Numbered from the stretch's first letter, positions 53,498-63,917 are shown. The stretch is DNA of 64,000 nt from Afipia sp. 64-13 (GCA_001897755.1 MKUJ01000010.1:75308-139307), one strand, 5' to 3'. Notes: generated by a model from the sequence alone, not told the origin. Translations and numbers: made by a program.

Positions 53498-53861
53498 GAC
53501 GCGGGTCCATCGGCATGAGGTGCTCTTGATCCAGCGGCTTGTTCCCGATTGTGGCGGCGTGCCCGGTAAAATCAACCGGCTTGCATGCGACCTAAGTTCG
53601 CCCTGCCGATTCGCGGACTGCGCGGCGAGGCGGCCGCGGGGGACGGCAAAAACCGTGTCCGGGCGGCCACGGCAGATGAAATATTCGTCATGAACCTGAA
53701 CGGCTTGGGCCGAATGTCGATTTGACGCCGTTTTTCGGGGTTCTCTGAACCGGCGCGCCGGTGTTTTCCCCTCTCATCTCATGCTGTTGGAGGGAAGGTG
53801 TCTGGGCGCGGTCTGAGCCGGCCGTTACAATGTCCCCGTTCCGCAGGAAAGCCGTCAGCCT
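53498..53861. other. 364-bp divergent region between cfa and the efflux operon
   Basis: No gene seen. It must carry the promoters for leftward cfa and rightward efflux genes. An inverted pair, ACCGGCGCGCCGGT at 53750-53763, is a perfect 14-bp palindrome and could be a regulator site. No adjacent regulator gene exists. Confidence 0.45.
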
Positions 53862-55355
53862 TTGTTCGTATCCAGCCCACACCTCCAACGCCCTCGCAGC
53901 GCGCGGCTTCCGCGCGGCGCGCGGTTTGGCGCGCTGCTGGCGCTGGGCGCAAGTCTGGGCGGCTGCATCCTGACCACGGATCTGCCCGCCCCGGCGCTCG
54001 ATATCCCGGCCGCCTACAAAGAGGCACCGAAGAAAGGTCAGGACGCCGCACCGCCGACGCTCGACTGGTGGCGCGGCTTCCGCTCGGCGGAACTGACCGT
54101 GCTGATGGAGGAGGCGCAGACCGTCAATCTCGACATCGCGGCGGCGACCGCCCGCATCCTCCAGGCCGACGCACTGGCGCGGCAGGCCGGCGCGGCGCTG
54201 CTGCCGAGCGTGACCGGCAACGGCTCGGCCAGCCGCTCAAGGTCATCGTCGAATTCAACCAGCGGCGTGAGCAGCGGCAGCACCACCACCTTCAGCCGCG
54301 GCGAGACCACGACTTACACCACCTCGCTGAGCGCGAGCTACGAGATCGACTTCTGGGGCAAGAACCGCGATGCGCTGCTTGCCGCCGAGGAAACCGCGAA
54401 CGCCAACCGTTTCGACCGCGACACCGTGGTGCTCACCACGCTGGCGAGCGTCGCCAACGCCTATTTTCAGGTGCTGGCCGCGCAGGACCGTCTCGCAACC
54501 GCGCATCGCAATATTGCCAGCGCGCAGCGGATCTTCGATGCGATCAAGGCGCGGGTCGATGCCGGCACCAGCTCCGACCTCGATCTCGCCCAGCAGGAAA
54601 GCGTGCTCGCCAATCAGCGCGCCGCGGTGCCGCCGCTGCGCCAGACGTTGGTGCAGAACCAGAACATCCTCGCGGTACTGGTGGCCCGCCCGCCCGAGCG
54701 CGTGCGCCTCGGCGGCGGTTCGCTGGGCCGGATTTCGCCACCGCGCGTGACGCCCGGATTGCCGTCCGAACTTCTGATCCAGCGTCCCGACATCCGGCGG
54801 CAGGAGGCGCAGCTTGCTTCGGCGACCGCCAATGTTGGCAGCGCGCGGGCGCAGTTCTTCCCGAGCATCCAGCTCACCGGGCAGGGCGGCTATCAGAGCG
54901 CGGCGCTGGCGGCGCTGATCAATCCGCAATCGGCGTTCTTCAGCATGGCGGCGGGTTTGACCCAGCCGATCTTCGACGGTGGGCGCATCCAGGCCAATTT
55001 CGATCTGACCCGCGCGCAGCAGGACGAGTTGTTGCAGACCTATCGCAAGACCGTCATCCAGGCGTTCTCGGATGTCGACACCGCGTTGGTCAACATCAGA
55101 CAGACCGCTGAAAAGCTGCGGCTGCAACGGATCGTCGTCGCGGCTTCGCGGCGCGCCTTCGACCTGTCGGAAAAGCAGCTTCGCGCCGGCACTGCCGACA
55201 TCGTAACTGTGCTAAACACGCAATTGACGTTATTTCAGGCTGAGGATTCGCTGTGGCAGGCACAGCTCGCCTGGCTGCAATCCTATGTCAGCCTGTATCA
55301 GGCATTGGGAGGCGGTTGGATGCCGAAGACCGAAGGGCTCGTGAATGCTCTTTAA
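53862..55355 (+). CDS. outer-membrane efflux lipoprotein (NodT/OprM family)
   Basis: 497-aa outer-membrane channel of the RND/NodT lipoprotein family. The lipobox LGASLGGC places the lipid-modified Cys near residue 35. Two homologous outer-membrane-factor halves follow; LDWWRGFRSAELTVLMEEA, YEIDFWGKNRDALLAAE and PSELLIQRPDIRRQEAQL are family hallmarks. The start is a TTG at 53862, the only plausible in-frame choice after a stop at 53814-53816. It overlaps the next gene by 11 bases, so the channel, adaptor and both pumps are one operon. Confidence 0.92.
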   Translation: MFVSSPHLQRPRSARLPRGARFGALLALGASLGGCILTTDLPAPALDIPAAYKEAPKKGQDAAPPTLDWWRGFRSAELTVLMEEAQTVNLDIAAATARILQADALARQAGAALLPSVTGNGSASRSRSSSNSTSGVSSGSTTTFSRGETTTYTTSLSASYEIDFWGKNRDALLAAEETANANRFDRDTVVLTTLASVANAYFQVLAAQDRLATAHRNIASAQRIFDAIKARVDAGTSSDLDLAQQESVLANQRAAVPPLRQTLVQNQNILAVLVARPPERVRLGGGSLGRISPPRVTPGLPSELLIQRPDIRRQEAQLASATANVGSARAQFFPSIQLTGQGGYQSAALAALINPQSAFFSMAAGLTQPIFDGGRIQANFDLTRAQQDELLQTYRKTVIQAFSDVDTALVNIRQTAEKLRLQRIVVAASRRAFDLSEKQLRAGTADIVTVLNTQLTLFQAEDSLWQAQLAWLQSYVSLYQALGGGWMPKTEGLVNAL

Positions 55356-56583
55356 GCCGGATGCCGAGGACAAGACCAAAGCCGGGCAAGGCACCGCTCC
55401 GGGCCGCGGCCGTCCGCTGCGTGCGCTGATCCTTCTCGCCGTGCTCGCCGTCGCCGGCTATCTCGCATGGTCGTGGTTCGCGCCGAAACAGAACGGCAGG
55501 GGCGCGCGCCCCGATCTTGCGGTGCCGGTGCTCGCGGCGACGCCGCGCGTGCAGGACGTGCCGGTCTATCTCGATGGCGTCGGCACGGTGCGCGCGATCA
55601 ACACCGTCACCGTCCGCGCGCAGGTCGATGGTAAGCTGTTGTCGGTCAATTTCAAGGAAGGCCAGGACGTCAAGGCCGGCGACGTGCTCGCCGAGATCGA
55701 TCCGGTCATCTATCAGGCGCAATACGATCAGGCCGTCGCCAAGAAGGCGCAGGACGAGGCGCAGCTTGCCAACGCGAAGATCGATCTGGTGCGCTATCAG
55801 CAGCTCGCGACCGCCAAGGCCGGCTCGGCGCAGCAGGCCGACACCCAGCGCGCCACCGTGGCGCAGCTCGAGGCGCTGGTGAAATCCGATCAGGCTGCGA
55901 TCGACAACGCCAAGGCGACGCTCGGCTACACCAAGATCATCGCGCCGCTGTCCGGTCGCGCCGGCCTGCGTCAGGTCGATCCCGGCAACATCGTGCATGC
56001 GTCGGACACAACCGGCGTGGTGGTGATCACGCAGTTGCAGCCGATCATGGTGCAGTTCAGCCTGCCGCAGCAGGAGGTCAACCGCGTCAACGCCGCGCAG
56101 AGCAAGGAGCGGCTCGCGGTCGATGTGTTCGGCAATGACGGGCGTACCGTCGCCGACACCGGCCTCTTGCAGAGCATTGACAACCAGATCGATCCGACCA
56201 CCGGCACCGTGAAGCTGAAGGCGGAGTTTCCCAACGCCAATTACCAGTTATGGCCGGGCCAGTTCGTCAATGTGCGCCTCAAGGTCGAGACGCTGAAACA
56301 GGTGCTGGTGGTGCCGACCGCCGCCGTGCAGCGCGGGCCGGGCGGCACCTTCAGCTATGTAATCGGCGCGGGCGATATCGTCACCGCCAAGCCGGTGACG
56401 GTCAGCCAGCAGAACGAGAACGATGCGGTGATCGCCAGCGGACTGAAACCGGACGAGCGCGTGGTTACGACCGGCTTTGCGAACCTGTCGGACGGCGCGA
56501 AGGTGCAGATCGGCTCGGCGGACAACGTTCCGCAGCAGGATCTCGCGCCGCGCAAGAAGGGCGGCGGACGGCCGCGGCCCTAA
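55345..56583 (+). CDS. mdtA: RND efflux periplasmic adaptor (MdtA-like)
   Basis: 412-aa membrane-fusion protein joining inner-membrane pump and outer-membrane channel. One N-terminal membrane segment (RALILLAVLAVAGYLAWSWF), then TVRAQVDGKLLSVNFKEGQD (barrel-sandwich hybrid), a coiled-coil hairpin rich in Ala/Gln (about residues 125-195), TKIIAPLSGRAGLRQVDPGN and the C-terminal KPVTVSQQNENDAVIASGLK. It resembles MdtA of the MdtABC system because two permeases follow. Confidence 0.92.
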   Translation: MLFKPDAEDKTKAGQGTAPGRGRPLRALILLAVLAVAGYLAWSWFAPKQNGRGARPDLAVPVLAATPRVQDVPVYLDGVGTVRAINTVTVRAQVDGKLLSVNFKEGQDVKAGDVLAEIDPVIYQAQYDQAVAKKAQDEAQLANAKIDLVRYQQLATAKAGSAQQADTQRATVAQLEALVKSDQAAIDNAKATLGYTKIIAPLSGRAGLRQVDPGNIVHASDTTGVVVITQLQPIMVQFSLPQQEVNRVNAAQSKERLAVDVFGNDGRTVADTGLLQSIDNQIDPTTGTVKLKAEFPNANYQLWPGQFVNVRLKVETLKQVLVVPTAAVQRGPGGTFSYVIGAGDIVTAKPVTVSQQNENDAVIASGLKPDERVVTTGFANLSDGAKVQIGSADNVPQQDLAPRKKGGGRPRP

Positions 56584-56604
56584 GGCAACCATGATCGCGG
56601 ACCG

Positions 56605-59600
56605 ATGAGCGTTTCCGAACCATTCATCCGTCGCCCGATTGCGACGTCGCTGCTCGGCTTCGCGCTGCTGATCGGCGGCGCGCTCGGCTATTTCGCGTTG
56701 CCGGTCTCGGCGCTGCCGCAGGTCGATTTCCCGACCGTGCAGGTGACCACGCAGCTTCCGGGCGCCAGCCCCGATGTGGTGGCCTCGCTCGTCACCGCGC
56801 CGCTGGAACGGCAGCTCGGGCAGATTCCCTCGCTCTCGACCATGACCTCGACGAGCTCGTTCGGCGTCAGCCAGATTTCCTTGCAGTTCGATCTCAACCG
56901 CGACATCGACGGCGCGACGCAGGACGTGCAGGCGGCGATCAACGCGGCCAACGGCGTGCTGCCCAAGAACCTGCCGTATCCGCCGACCTACGCCAAGGTG
57001 AACCCGGCCGATGCGCCGGTACTGACGCTGGCGCTGACCTCCGATCAGGTCTCGCTGCGCGACATGAGCGATCTTGCCGACACCATGATGGCGCAGCGTC
57101 TCGCGCAGATCAGCGGCGTCGGCCGCGTCTCGGTGCAGGGCGGCCTCAAACCCGCGGTGCGGGTGCAGGCGGACCTCGCACGGCTCGCCGCCTATGGCAT
57201 CGGCATGGAGGACCTGCGCACCGCGATCGCCGGCGCCAACGTCTCGGGCCCCAAGGGCTCGCTCGACGGCAAGCAGCAGGCCTACACCATCGCCGCCAAC
57301 GATCAGATCGCCGCCGCCGACGCCTACAAGCCGATCGTGATCGCCTATCGCAACAACGCGCCGGTGACGATCGGCGACGTCGCCGACATCGTCGATGGGC
57401 TGGAGAACAACCGCACCGCCGGCTGGTATCAGGGAACGCCCGCCGTCATCATCGACATCCAGCGCCAGCCCGGCGCCAACGTCATCGACGTGGTGAAACA
57501 GATCCGCGCCGAAATTCCCAAATTGCAGAGCGCCGTTCCCGCGTCGGTGAAACTCACCGTCGTCAGCGACCGTACCGTCACCATCCGCGCCTCGGTTGAT
57601 GACGTGCAGTTCACGCTGGTGCTCAGCGTCATTCTGGTCACGCTGGTGGTGCTGCTGTTCCTGCGCTCGCTGCGCGCCACCATCATTGCCGGCGTGGCCC
57701 TGCCGCTGTCGCTGATCACCAGTTTCGGCATCATGTGGTTCGCCGGATTCAGCCTCGACAATCTGTCGCTGATGGCGCTGACCATCGGCACCGGCTTCGT
57801 CGTCGACGACGCCATTGTGATGATCGAGAACATCGTGCGTCATATGGAGGATGGCGAGACCGCGATGGAAGCGGCGCTGCGCGGCGCGCGCGAAATCGGC
57901 TTCACGGTGATCTCGCTGACCGTCTCGCTGATCGCGGTGTTCATCCCGCTGCTGTTCATGTCCGGTCTTGTCGGCCGCATGTTCCGCGAATTCGCGCTGA
58001 CACTGACTATCGCCGTCATCACGTCCGCCGTGGTGTCGCTGACGCTGACGCCGATGATGTGCTCGCGGCTGCTCAAGCGCCATGGCGAGGAGTGGCAGGT
58101 GCCGGGGCTCGCCGCCGTCAGCCGCGGCATCGACCGGATGGTCGAGTTCTATCACCGCACGCTGCTGGTGGTATTGCGGCATCAGCGCGCGACGCTGATC
58201 CTGACATTCGCCACCATTGCCGCGACGCTGGTGCTGTATGTGATCGCGCCGAAAGGCTTCCTGCCGTTGCAGGACACCGCCTCGATCGTCGTCGTCACCG
58301 AGGCGGGGCCGGACGTCTCCTTCACCGAGATGAAGAACCGGCAGGCTGCCGTCGCCGCCGCGATCCAGGCCGACCCGGATGTCACCGGCGTGGTGTCGCT
58401 GGTCGGGGCTGGATCGGTCAATCCGACGCCGAATGTCGGACGCATCGTGGTCAACCTCAATCCGCGCGGCGAGCGCAAGTCTGACATCGTCACCGTCATC
58501 GACCGCTTAAAGGCGCGGGTTGCGACTATTCCCGGCATGCAGGCCTATTTCCAGCCGGTGCAGGACATCCAGATCAGCACCCGTTCGAGCCGGTCGCAGT
58601 ACCAATACACGCTGACCGCGACCAGCAGCGACGACGTCATCAAATGGTCGGACCGTCTGGTGCAGGAGTTGCGGCGCGATCCGCTGTTCCGCGATGTGTC
58701 GTCCGAGGCGCAGGAAGGCGGCCTGCGCGCCGCGCTCCACGTCGATCGCCAGCGCGCCGGACAGCTTGGCGTGTCATTGCAGGCGGTGACCGACACGCTG
58801 AACGACGCCTTCAGCCAGCGCCAGGTGTCCACCATCTACGGCCAGGCCAATCAGTATCGCGTGGTGCTGGAGGCCAAGCCTCAGGATCAGCGCGATCCGG
58901 ATATCCTCTCCAGGCTTTACGTTCCGGGCGCGGCCGGGCAGGCGGGAGCGGGGACCACGCAGGTGCCGATCTCGGCGATCGCGACCCTGACGCGTACCAC
59001 GGCGCCGCTGTCGATCTCGCATCAGGCGCAGTTCCCCGCCGTGACGCTGAGCTTCAACCTCGCGCCGGGCGTCGCGCTCGGCGATGCGGTCGACGCCGTG
59101 CACAAGACCGAAGCGCGGATCGGCATGCCGAGTATCATCACGGGCCTGTATTCCGGCGATGCGGCGGAGTTCTCGCGCTCGCTGGCGGGCCAGCCCTGGC
59201 TGATCCTCGCCGCCGTGGTGACGATCTACATCGTGCTCGGCGTGCTTTACGAGAGCTACATCCATCCGATCACCATTCTCTCGACGCTGCCGTCCGCCGG
59301 CGTCGGCGCGATTCTGGCGCTGATGCTGTTCGGGCAGGACCTCTCCGTGATCGGGCTGATCGGCATCATCCTCCTGATGGGCATCGTCAAGAAGAACGCC
59401 ATCATGATGATCGACTTCGCGCTGGAGGCCGAGCGCCACAAAGGCATGTCGCCCTATGATGCGATCGTGCAGGCGTGCCTGCTGCGCTTCCGCCCCATTA
59501 TGATGACCACGCTGGCGGCGTTGTTCGGCGCGCTGCCGCTCGCGATTGAAAGCGGCACCGGCGCGGAGCTGCGCTTTCCGCTCGGCATTTCGATCATCGG

Positions 59601-59754
59601 CGGCCTGCTGCTCAGCCAGATCCTGACGCTCTACACCACGCCGGTGATCTATCTCGCGCTCGACCGCATCAACCGGCGGCTGGAGAACGCCGTGCCGCCG
59701 GCGGGCGATCTGCCGTCGCCGCCGATCGCCGGCGCGACCGAGGGAGTCCAGTAA
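56605..59754 (+). CDS. mdtB: RND multidrug efflux permease (MdtB-like)
   Basis: 1049-aa inner-membrane proton antiporter of the HAE1 RND family. N-terminus SEPFIRRPIATSLLGFALLI starts TM1; the proton-relay aspartates are in GTGFVVDDAIVMIENIVRHM within TM4. Two large periplasmic domains (about residues 35-330 and 560-870) and twelve membrane helices fit the family. Two adjacent pump genes indicate a heteromeric MdtB2C-type trimer. It ends one base before the next gene. Confidence 0.94.
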   Translation: MSVSEPFIRRPIATSLLGFALLIGGALGYFALPVSALPQVDFPTVQVTTQLPGASPDVVASLVTAPLERQLGQIPSLSTMTSTSSFGVSQISLQFDLNRDIDGATQDVQAAINAANGVLPKNLPYPPTYAKVNPADAPVLTLALTSDQVSLRDMSDLADTMMAQRLAQISGVGRVSVQGGLKPAVRVQADLARLAAYGIGMEDLRTAIAGANVSGPKGSLDGKQQAYTIAANDQIAAADAYKPIVIAYRNNAPVTIGDVADIVDGLENNRTAGWYQGTPAVIIDIQRQPGANVIDVVKQIRAEIPKLQSAVPASVKLTVVSDRTVTIRASVDDVQFTLVLSVILVTLVVLLFLRSLRATIIAGVALPLSLITSFGIMWFAGFSLDNLSLMALTIGTGFVVDDAIVMIENIVRHMEDGETAMEAALRGAREIGFTVISLTVSLIAVFIPLLFMSGLVGRMFREFALTLTIAVITSAVVSLTLTPMMCSRLLKRHGEEWQVPGLAAVSRGIDRMVEFYHRTLLVVLRHQRATLILTFATIAATLVLYVIAPKGFLPLQDTASIVVVTEAGPDVSFTEMKNRQAAVAAAIQADPDVTGVVSLVGAGSVNPTPNVGRIVVNLNPRGERKSDIVTVIDRLKARVATIPGMQAYFQPVQDIQISTRSSRSQYQYTLTATSSDDVIKWSDRLVQELRRDPLFRDVSSEAQEGGLRAALHVDRQRAGQLGVSLQAVTDTLNDAFSQRQVSTIYGQANQYRVVLEAKPQDQRDPDILSRLYVPGAAGQAGAGTTQVPISAIATLTRTTAPLSISHQAQFPAVTLSFNLAPGVALGDAVDAVHKTEARIGMPSIITGLYSGDAAEFSRSLAGQPWLILAAVVTIYIVLGVLYESYIHPITILSTLPSAGVGAILALMLFGQDLSVIGLIGIILLMGIVKKNAIMMIDFALEAERHKGMSPYDAIVQACLLRFRPIMMTTLAALFGALPLAIESGTGAELRFPLGISIIGGLLLSQILTLYTTPVIYLALDRINRRLENAVPPAGDLPSPPIAGATEGVQ

Positions 59755-59755
59755 G

Positions 59756-62700
59756 GTGTCGATCTCCGAACCCTTCATTCGAAGGCCGGTCGCCACCACA
59801 CTGCTTGCGATCGGCCTGTTCCTGGTCGGCGCGGTCGCCTACGTCAACCTGCCGGTCGCGAGCCTGCCGAACGTCGACTTCCCGGCGATCTTCGTATCGT
59901 CGACCCGTCCCGGCGCCAGCCCGTCGGTGATGGCCGCGACCGTGGCCGCGCCGCTGGAGCGGCGGCTTGGGGAAATCGCCGGCATCGACCAGATCACTTC
60001 GACCAGTTCGCTCGGCACCAGCAATATCCAGTTGCAGTTCGCCATCGGCCGCAGCATCGACAAGGCCGCGCGCGACGTGCAGGCGGCGATCAACGCATCG
60101 CTCTCCGACCTGCCGACCGATCTTCCGACGCTGCCGAATTTCCGCAAGGCCAATCCGTCCGCCGCGCCGGTGTTCATCATCGCGCTGACGTCGAAAACGA
60201 TGTCGTCGAGCGCGATCTATGACGTCGCCGACACCGTGGTCGCCCAGCGCCTCGCGCAGGTGCGGGGGGTCGGCGAGGTGACGGTGAGCGGCGCCGACCA
60301 GCCGGCGGTTCGGGTCCAGCTCAACCCGGTGCTGCTCGCCGCGGCCGGGCTCTCCACCGAAGCGGTGCGCACCGCGATCGTCAACGCCAACGCCATCGGC
60401 CCGATCGGCACCTTCAACGGCGCGCGGCGGGGCGAGACCCTCGGCCTCAATCCGCAGATGCGCACCGCCGCCGAGTTCAAAAACATCATCGTCCAGTCGT
60501 CGAACGGCAATTTCCTGCGCCTGTCGGATGTCGCGACGGTGATCGACGCGACCCGCTCCAGCCGCTCGATTGCGTGGTTCAACAAGCAACCTGCGGTGCT
60601 GCTGCAAATCACCAAGCAGGGCGATGCCAACGTGCTCGACACGGTGGACCGCATCAAGGCGCTGCTGCCGCAACTCAAGCGATGGATTCCGGCGGGCGTG
60701 GAAATTTCGGTGCTGACCGACCGCACCGGCACCATCCGCGCCAGTGTCGAGGACATGCAGTTCACGCTGGCCGCCACCTGCGTGCTGGTGATGCTCGTGG
60801 TGTTCCTGTTCCTGCGCCGCATGACGCCGACCATCGCGGCCGGTATTTCCGTTCCGCTGGCGCTGGCCGGCACCTGCGCCGGAATGTGGGTGGCGGGGTA
60901 TTCGATCAACAACCTGACGCTGATGGCGCTGGCGATCTCGATCGGATTCGTGGTCGATGACGCTATCGTCATGATCGAGAACATGTATCGGAATCTCGAG
61001 CATGGCATGCGGCCGTATCAGGCCGCCTTGCAGGGCGCGCGGCAGATCGGTTTCACAGTGCTTTCCATCAGCCTGTCGCTGGTCGCGGCGTTCACGCCGC
61101 TGATCTTCATGGAAGGCATCGTCGGCCGGCTGCTGCGCGAATTCTCGATGACCCTGGTGTTCGCCATCGCCGTCTCCACCGTGGTGTCGCTGACCATCAC
61201 GCCGATGATCTGCGCGCACTATATCAAGGGCGCGATTTCAACCAACGAGACCTGGTTCGACCGGGTGGTGGAAGGCGCGCTGTCGCGCATCCTGACATTC
61301 TACGAGCGCACGCTGCATGTGGTGCTGCGATTTCCGTTCGCGACCCTGCTGGTGTTCTTCGCCACCATCGCGCTCACCGTGGTGATGTTCGCCAAGATGC
61401 CGAAGGGCTATTTCCCGACCGACGACAGCGGCTTCATCTTCGGCTCGACCCGGGCGTCGGCCGACATCTCGTTCCAGGCGATGCGTGAGCTGCAACAGCG
61501 TGTCGCCGATGTGGTGATGGCGGACCCCGCGGTCGCGGCCATCGGATCGAGCCTCGGCGGCGGCGGTCCGGGAGGCGGCGGCTCCAACCGCGGCACCATG
61601 TTCATTTCGCTGAAGCCTGTCGACGAGCGTGACGGCCTGTCCACCACGCTGGTGATCGACCGGCTGCGCCGCGAGCTTGGCAAGATTCCCGGCATCCGCC
61701 TGTTCATGGTGGCGGCGCAGGACATTCGCGCCGGCGGACGGCAGAGCGATTCCGACTATCAGTACACGCTGGTCAGCGCCGATCTCGATCTGCTGCAGAA
61801 ATGGGCGCCGATTGTCGCCAAGCATATGGAAACCGTCGAAGGCATCACCGACATCTCCAGCGACAGCGATACCGCCGGCCTGCAGCTCAATCTGAGCATC
61901 GACCGCAGCATGGCCTCCAGCCTCGGCGTCGATGTGCAGGACATCGACAACGCGCTCAACAATGCGTTCTCGCAGCGGCAGATTTCGATCGTCTACACCC
62001 AGCGTAACCAGTATCAGGTGGTGCTGGAGGTCGATCCGAAATTCCAGGACGATCCCGCCGATCTCGCGCACATCTATGTCAATGGCGCCAACAACGCGCA
62101 GGTGCCGCTCTCGGCGGTGGTGCATTACAGCCGGGGCCTTGCGCCGCTCGCGGTGCGCCACACCGCCTCGTTCCCCTCGACCACGGTGTCGTTCAACCTC
62201 TTGCCGAACGTGCCGCTGGAGACCGCGACCGCGAACATCCAGCAGGCGGTCGCCGAACTGCATATGCCCGAAGGCATCCGCGGCAATTTCGAGGGCAACG
62301 CCGCCGACAGCCGCAAGACCGCCGGACGCCAGCCGTTGCTGATCCTGGGTGCGCTGGTCGCGGTCTACATCGTGCTCGGCGTGCTCTATGAAAGCCTCGC
62401 CCATCCCTTGACGATTATCTCGACGCTGCCGCCGGCGGGGCTCGGCGCGCTGCTCGCGCTCGCCATCACCGGATTGCCGCTCACGGTGATCGCCTTTGTC
62501 GGCGTCATTCTGCTGATCGGAATCGTCAAGAAGAACGGCATCATGATCGTGGACTTCGCACTGGAAGGCGAGCGCCAGCGCGGGCTCTCGTCCGACGAGG
62601 CGATCTTCCAGGCCAGCATGGCGCGCTTTCGCCCGATCGTGATGACGACGATGGCCGCATTGCTCGCCGCCGTGCCGCTGGTGATTGCGACCGGCCCCGG

Positions 62701-62860
62701 CACCGAACTGCGCCGCCCGCTCGGCGTCACCATCATCGGCGGACTGATCGTCTCGCAGGTCCTGACGCTCTATACGACGCCGGTGATCTACCTCCTGATC
62801 GACCGGCTGCGGAACAGGATCTCGCCGCGCCCGATGCCGCACGCCGCGCCTGCCGAATAG
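59756..62860 (+). CDS. mdtC: RND multidrug efflux permease (MdtC-like)
   Basis: 1034-aa second RND permease, GTG start one base after the mdtB stop. SEPFIRRPVATTLLAIGLFL begins TM1 and SIGFVVDDAIVMIENMYRNL gives the intact proton-relay Asp pair. Glycine-rich GGGGPGGGGSNRG (about residue 600) is an unusual flexible insert in the second periplasmic domain. It lacks further genes for a two-component system such as BaeSR. Substrates may include bile salts, novobiocin or plant phenolics in relatives, but none can be assigned here. Confidence 0.94.
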   Translation: MSISEPFIRRPVATTLLAIGLFLVGAVAYVNLPVASLPNVDFPAIFVSSTRPGASPSVMAATVAAPLERRLGEIAGIDQITSTSSLGTSNIQLQFAIGRSIDKAARDVQAAINASLSDLPTDLPTLPNFRKANPSAAPVFIIALTSKTMSSSAIYDVADTVVAQRLAQVRGVGEVTVSGADQPAVRVQLNPVLLAAAGLSTEAVRTAIVNANAIGPIGTFNGARRGETLGLNPQMRTAAEFKNIIVQSSNGNFLRLSDVATVIDATRSSRSIAWFNKQPAVLLQITKQGDANVLDTVDRIKALLPQLKRWIPAGVEISVLTDRTGTIRASVEDMQFTLAATCVLVMLVVFLFLRRMTPTIAAGISVPLALAGTCAGMWVAGYSINNLTLMALAISIGFVVDDAIVMIENMYRNLEHGMRPYQAALQGARQIGFTVLSISLSLVAAFTPLIFMEGIVGRLLREFSMTLVFAIAVSTVVSLTITPMICAHYIKGAISTNETWFDRVVEGALSRILTFYERTLHVVLRFPFATLLVFFATIALTVVMFAKMPKGYFPTDDSGFIFGSTRASADISFQAMRELQQRVADVVMADPAVAAIGSSLGGGGPGGGGSNRGTMFISLKPVDERDGLSTTLVIDRLRRELGKIPGIRLFMVAAQDIRAGGRQSDSDYQYTLVSADLDLLQKWAPIVAKHMETVEGITDISSDSDTAGLQLNLSIDRSMASSLGVDVQDIDNALNNAFSQRQISIVYTQRNQYQVVLEVDPKFQDDPADLAHIYVNGANNAQVPLSAVVHYSRGLAPLAVRHTASFPSTTVSFNLLPNVPLETATANIQQAVAELHMPEGIRGNFEGNAADSRKTAGRQPLLILGALVAVYIVLGVLYESLAHPLTIISTLPPAGLGALLALAITGLPLTVIAFVGVILLIGIVKKNGIMIVDFALEGERQRGLSSDEAIFQASMARFRPIVMTTMAALLAAVPLVIATGPGTELRRPLGVTIIGGLIVSQVLTLYTTPVIYLLIDRLRNRISPRPMPHAAPAE

Positions 62861-62911
62861 CCAAACAACCGTCCGGTTGCCGCTGCGCTGGGCGCAGCGT
62901 ATAGCGGGCGC

Positions 62912-63640
62912 ATGTCCTCTCCGATCGAGCCGTCCGCCGCGCCGCCCCCCGACATCCCGGAATGCCCGCATTGCGGCAAGCCGGAGCCGCTCTGCGTCTG
63001 CGACAGCGTCACGCCGATCGACAACCGCATCGAACTGTTGATCCTGCAACATCCGCAGGAACAGGACCGGCTGCTCGGCACCGCGCGGCTGACCGCGCTC
63101 AGCCTGAGCAACGCCACGCTGAAGATCGGCCTGTCATGGCCGAGCCTGTCCAAAATCCTCGGCCGCTCGGTCGATCCGGCGAACTGGGCGGTGCTGTATC
63201 TCGGCTCCGCCAAGGTCGAGGACCTCGACACCGATCGCGACGTGGTGGCGATCGACCGCAAGGGACAGATCGAGGAGGGGCAGCGCTACATCATGGAGGA
63301 CATCGAGGGGGTGATCCTGCTCGATGGCACCTGGAGCCAGGCCAAGGCGCTGTGGTGGCGCAATGCCTGGATGCTGAAATGCCGCCGGGTGATTCTCGGG
63401 CCCGCGTCAGCCTCGCGTTACGGCAAACTGCGCCGCGAGCCGAGGCGCGACGGATTGTCCACCATCGAAGCGGCGGGGATGTTGCTGGCGCGGCTGGAAC
63501 GCCGGCCGGAGATCGAAAGCACGCTCAACAGCGCGTTCGAGCGGATGCTTGCCAAATACCGGCAGGCGCAGGCAACCATGCCGGAACTCACGCCGAAGCC
63601 GCGCCCGAAACGGGACTGGCGCCGCCGCAAGCGGGCCTGA
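62912..63640 (+). CDS. DTW-domain tRNA-uridine aminocarboxypropyltransferase
   Basis: 242-aa enzyme of the DTW/TapT (YfiP) family, which adds an aminocarboxypropyl group from SAM to uridine in the variable loop of tRNAs. An N-terminal zinc-like motif CPHCGKPEPLCVCDS is followed by LILQHPQEQ, and the DTW signature appears as LLDGTWSQAKALWWRN (DGTW here). GPASASRYGKLRREPR and TIEAAG are family landmarks. The C-terminus is very basic (RPKRDWRRRKRA), fit for RNA binding. It lies 51 bases after mdtC but has no functional link with the pump. Confidence 0.92.
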   Translation: MSSPIEPSAAPPPDIPECPHCGKPEPLCVCDSVTPIDNRIELLILQHPQEQDRLLGTARLTALSLSNATLKIGLSWPSLSKILGRSVDPANWAVLYLGSAKVEDLDTDRDVVAIDRKGQIEEGQRYIMEDIEGVILLDGTWSQAKALWWRNAWMLKCRRVILGPASASRYGKLRREPRRDGLSTIEAAGMLLARLERRPEIESTLNSAFERMLAKYRQAQATMPELTPKPRPKRDWRRRKRA

Positions 63641-63736
63641 GCGCGCGGTACGCCTTGGTCCGATCCAGACCACAAAATGGACCCGGACCAGTTGCCCAAG
63701 TGCTTGATTGGCTGTAACAGTTTCGCCGCTTGATGG

Positions 63737-63810
63737 GGCCACGTGGCGGAGTGGTTACGCAACGGTCTGCAAAACCGTGTACACCAGTTCAATTCTGGTC
63801 GTGGCCTCCA
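63737..63810 (+). tRNA. tRNA-Cys (anticodon GCA)
   Basis: Acceptor GGCCACG pairs with CGTGGCC, anticodon loop TCTGCAAA gives GCA between ACGGT and ACCGT, and TpsiC loop is CAGTTCAATTCTGG. Discriminator U, as expected for Cys, then encoded CCA. Confidence 0.96.
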
Positions 63811-63917
63811 AGCTTTTCTTCAAAGCGTTATCCATTCTCGTTGAATTTTCTGCGATTTACGCTTTGCAAGATCGGCGGGCCTTTGTTATATGCGCCCCGT
63901 CACTGCGTCGGCAGTCT

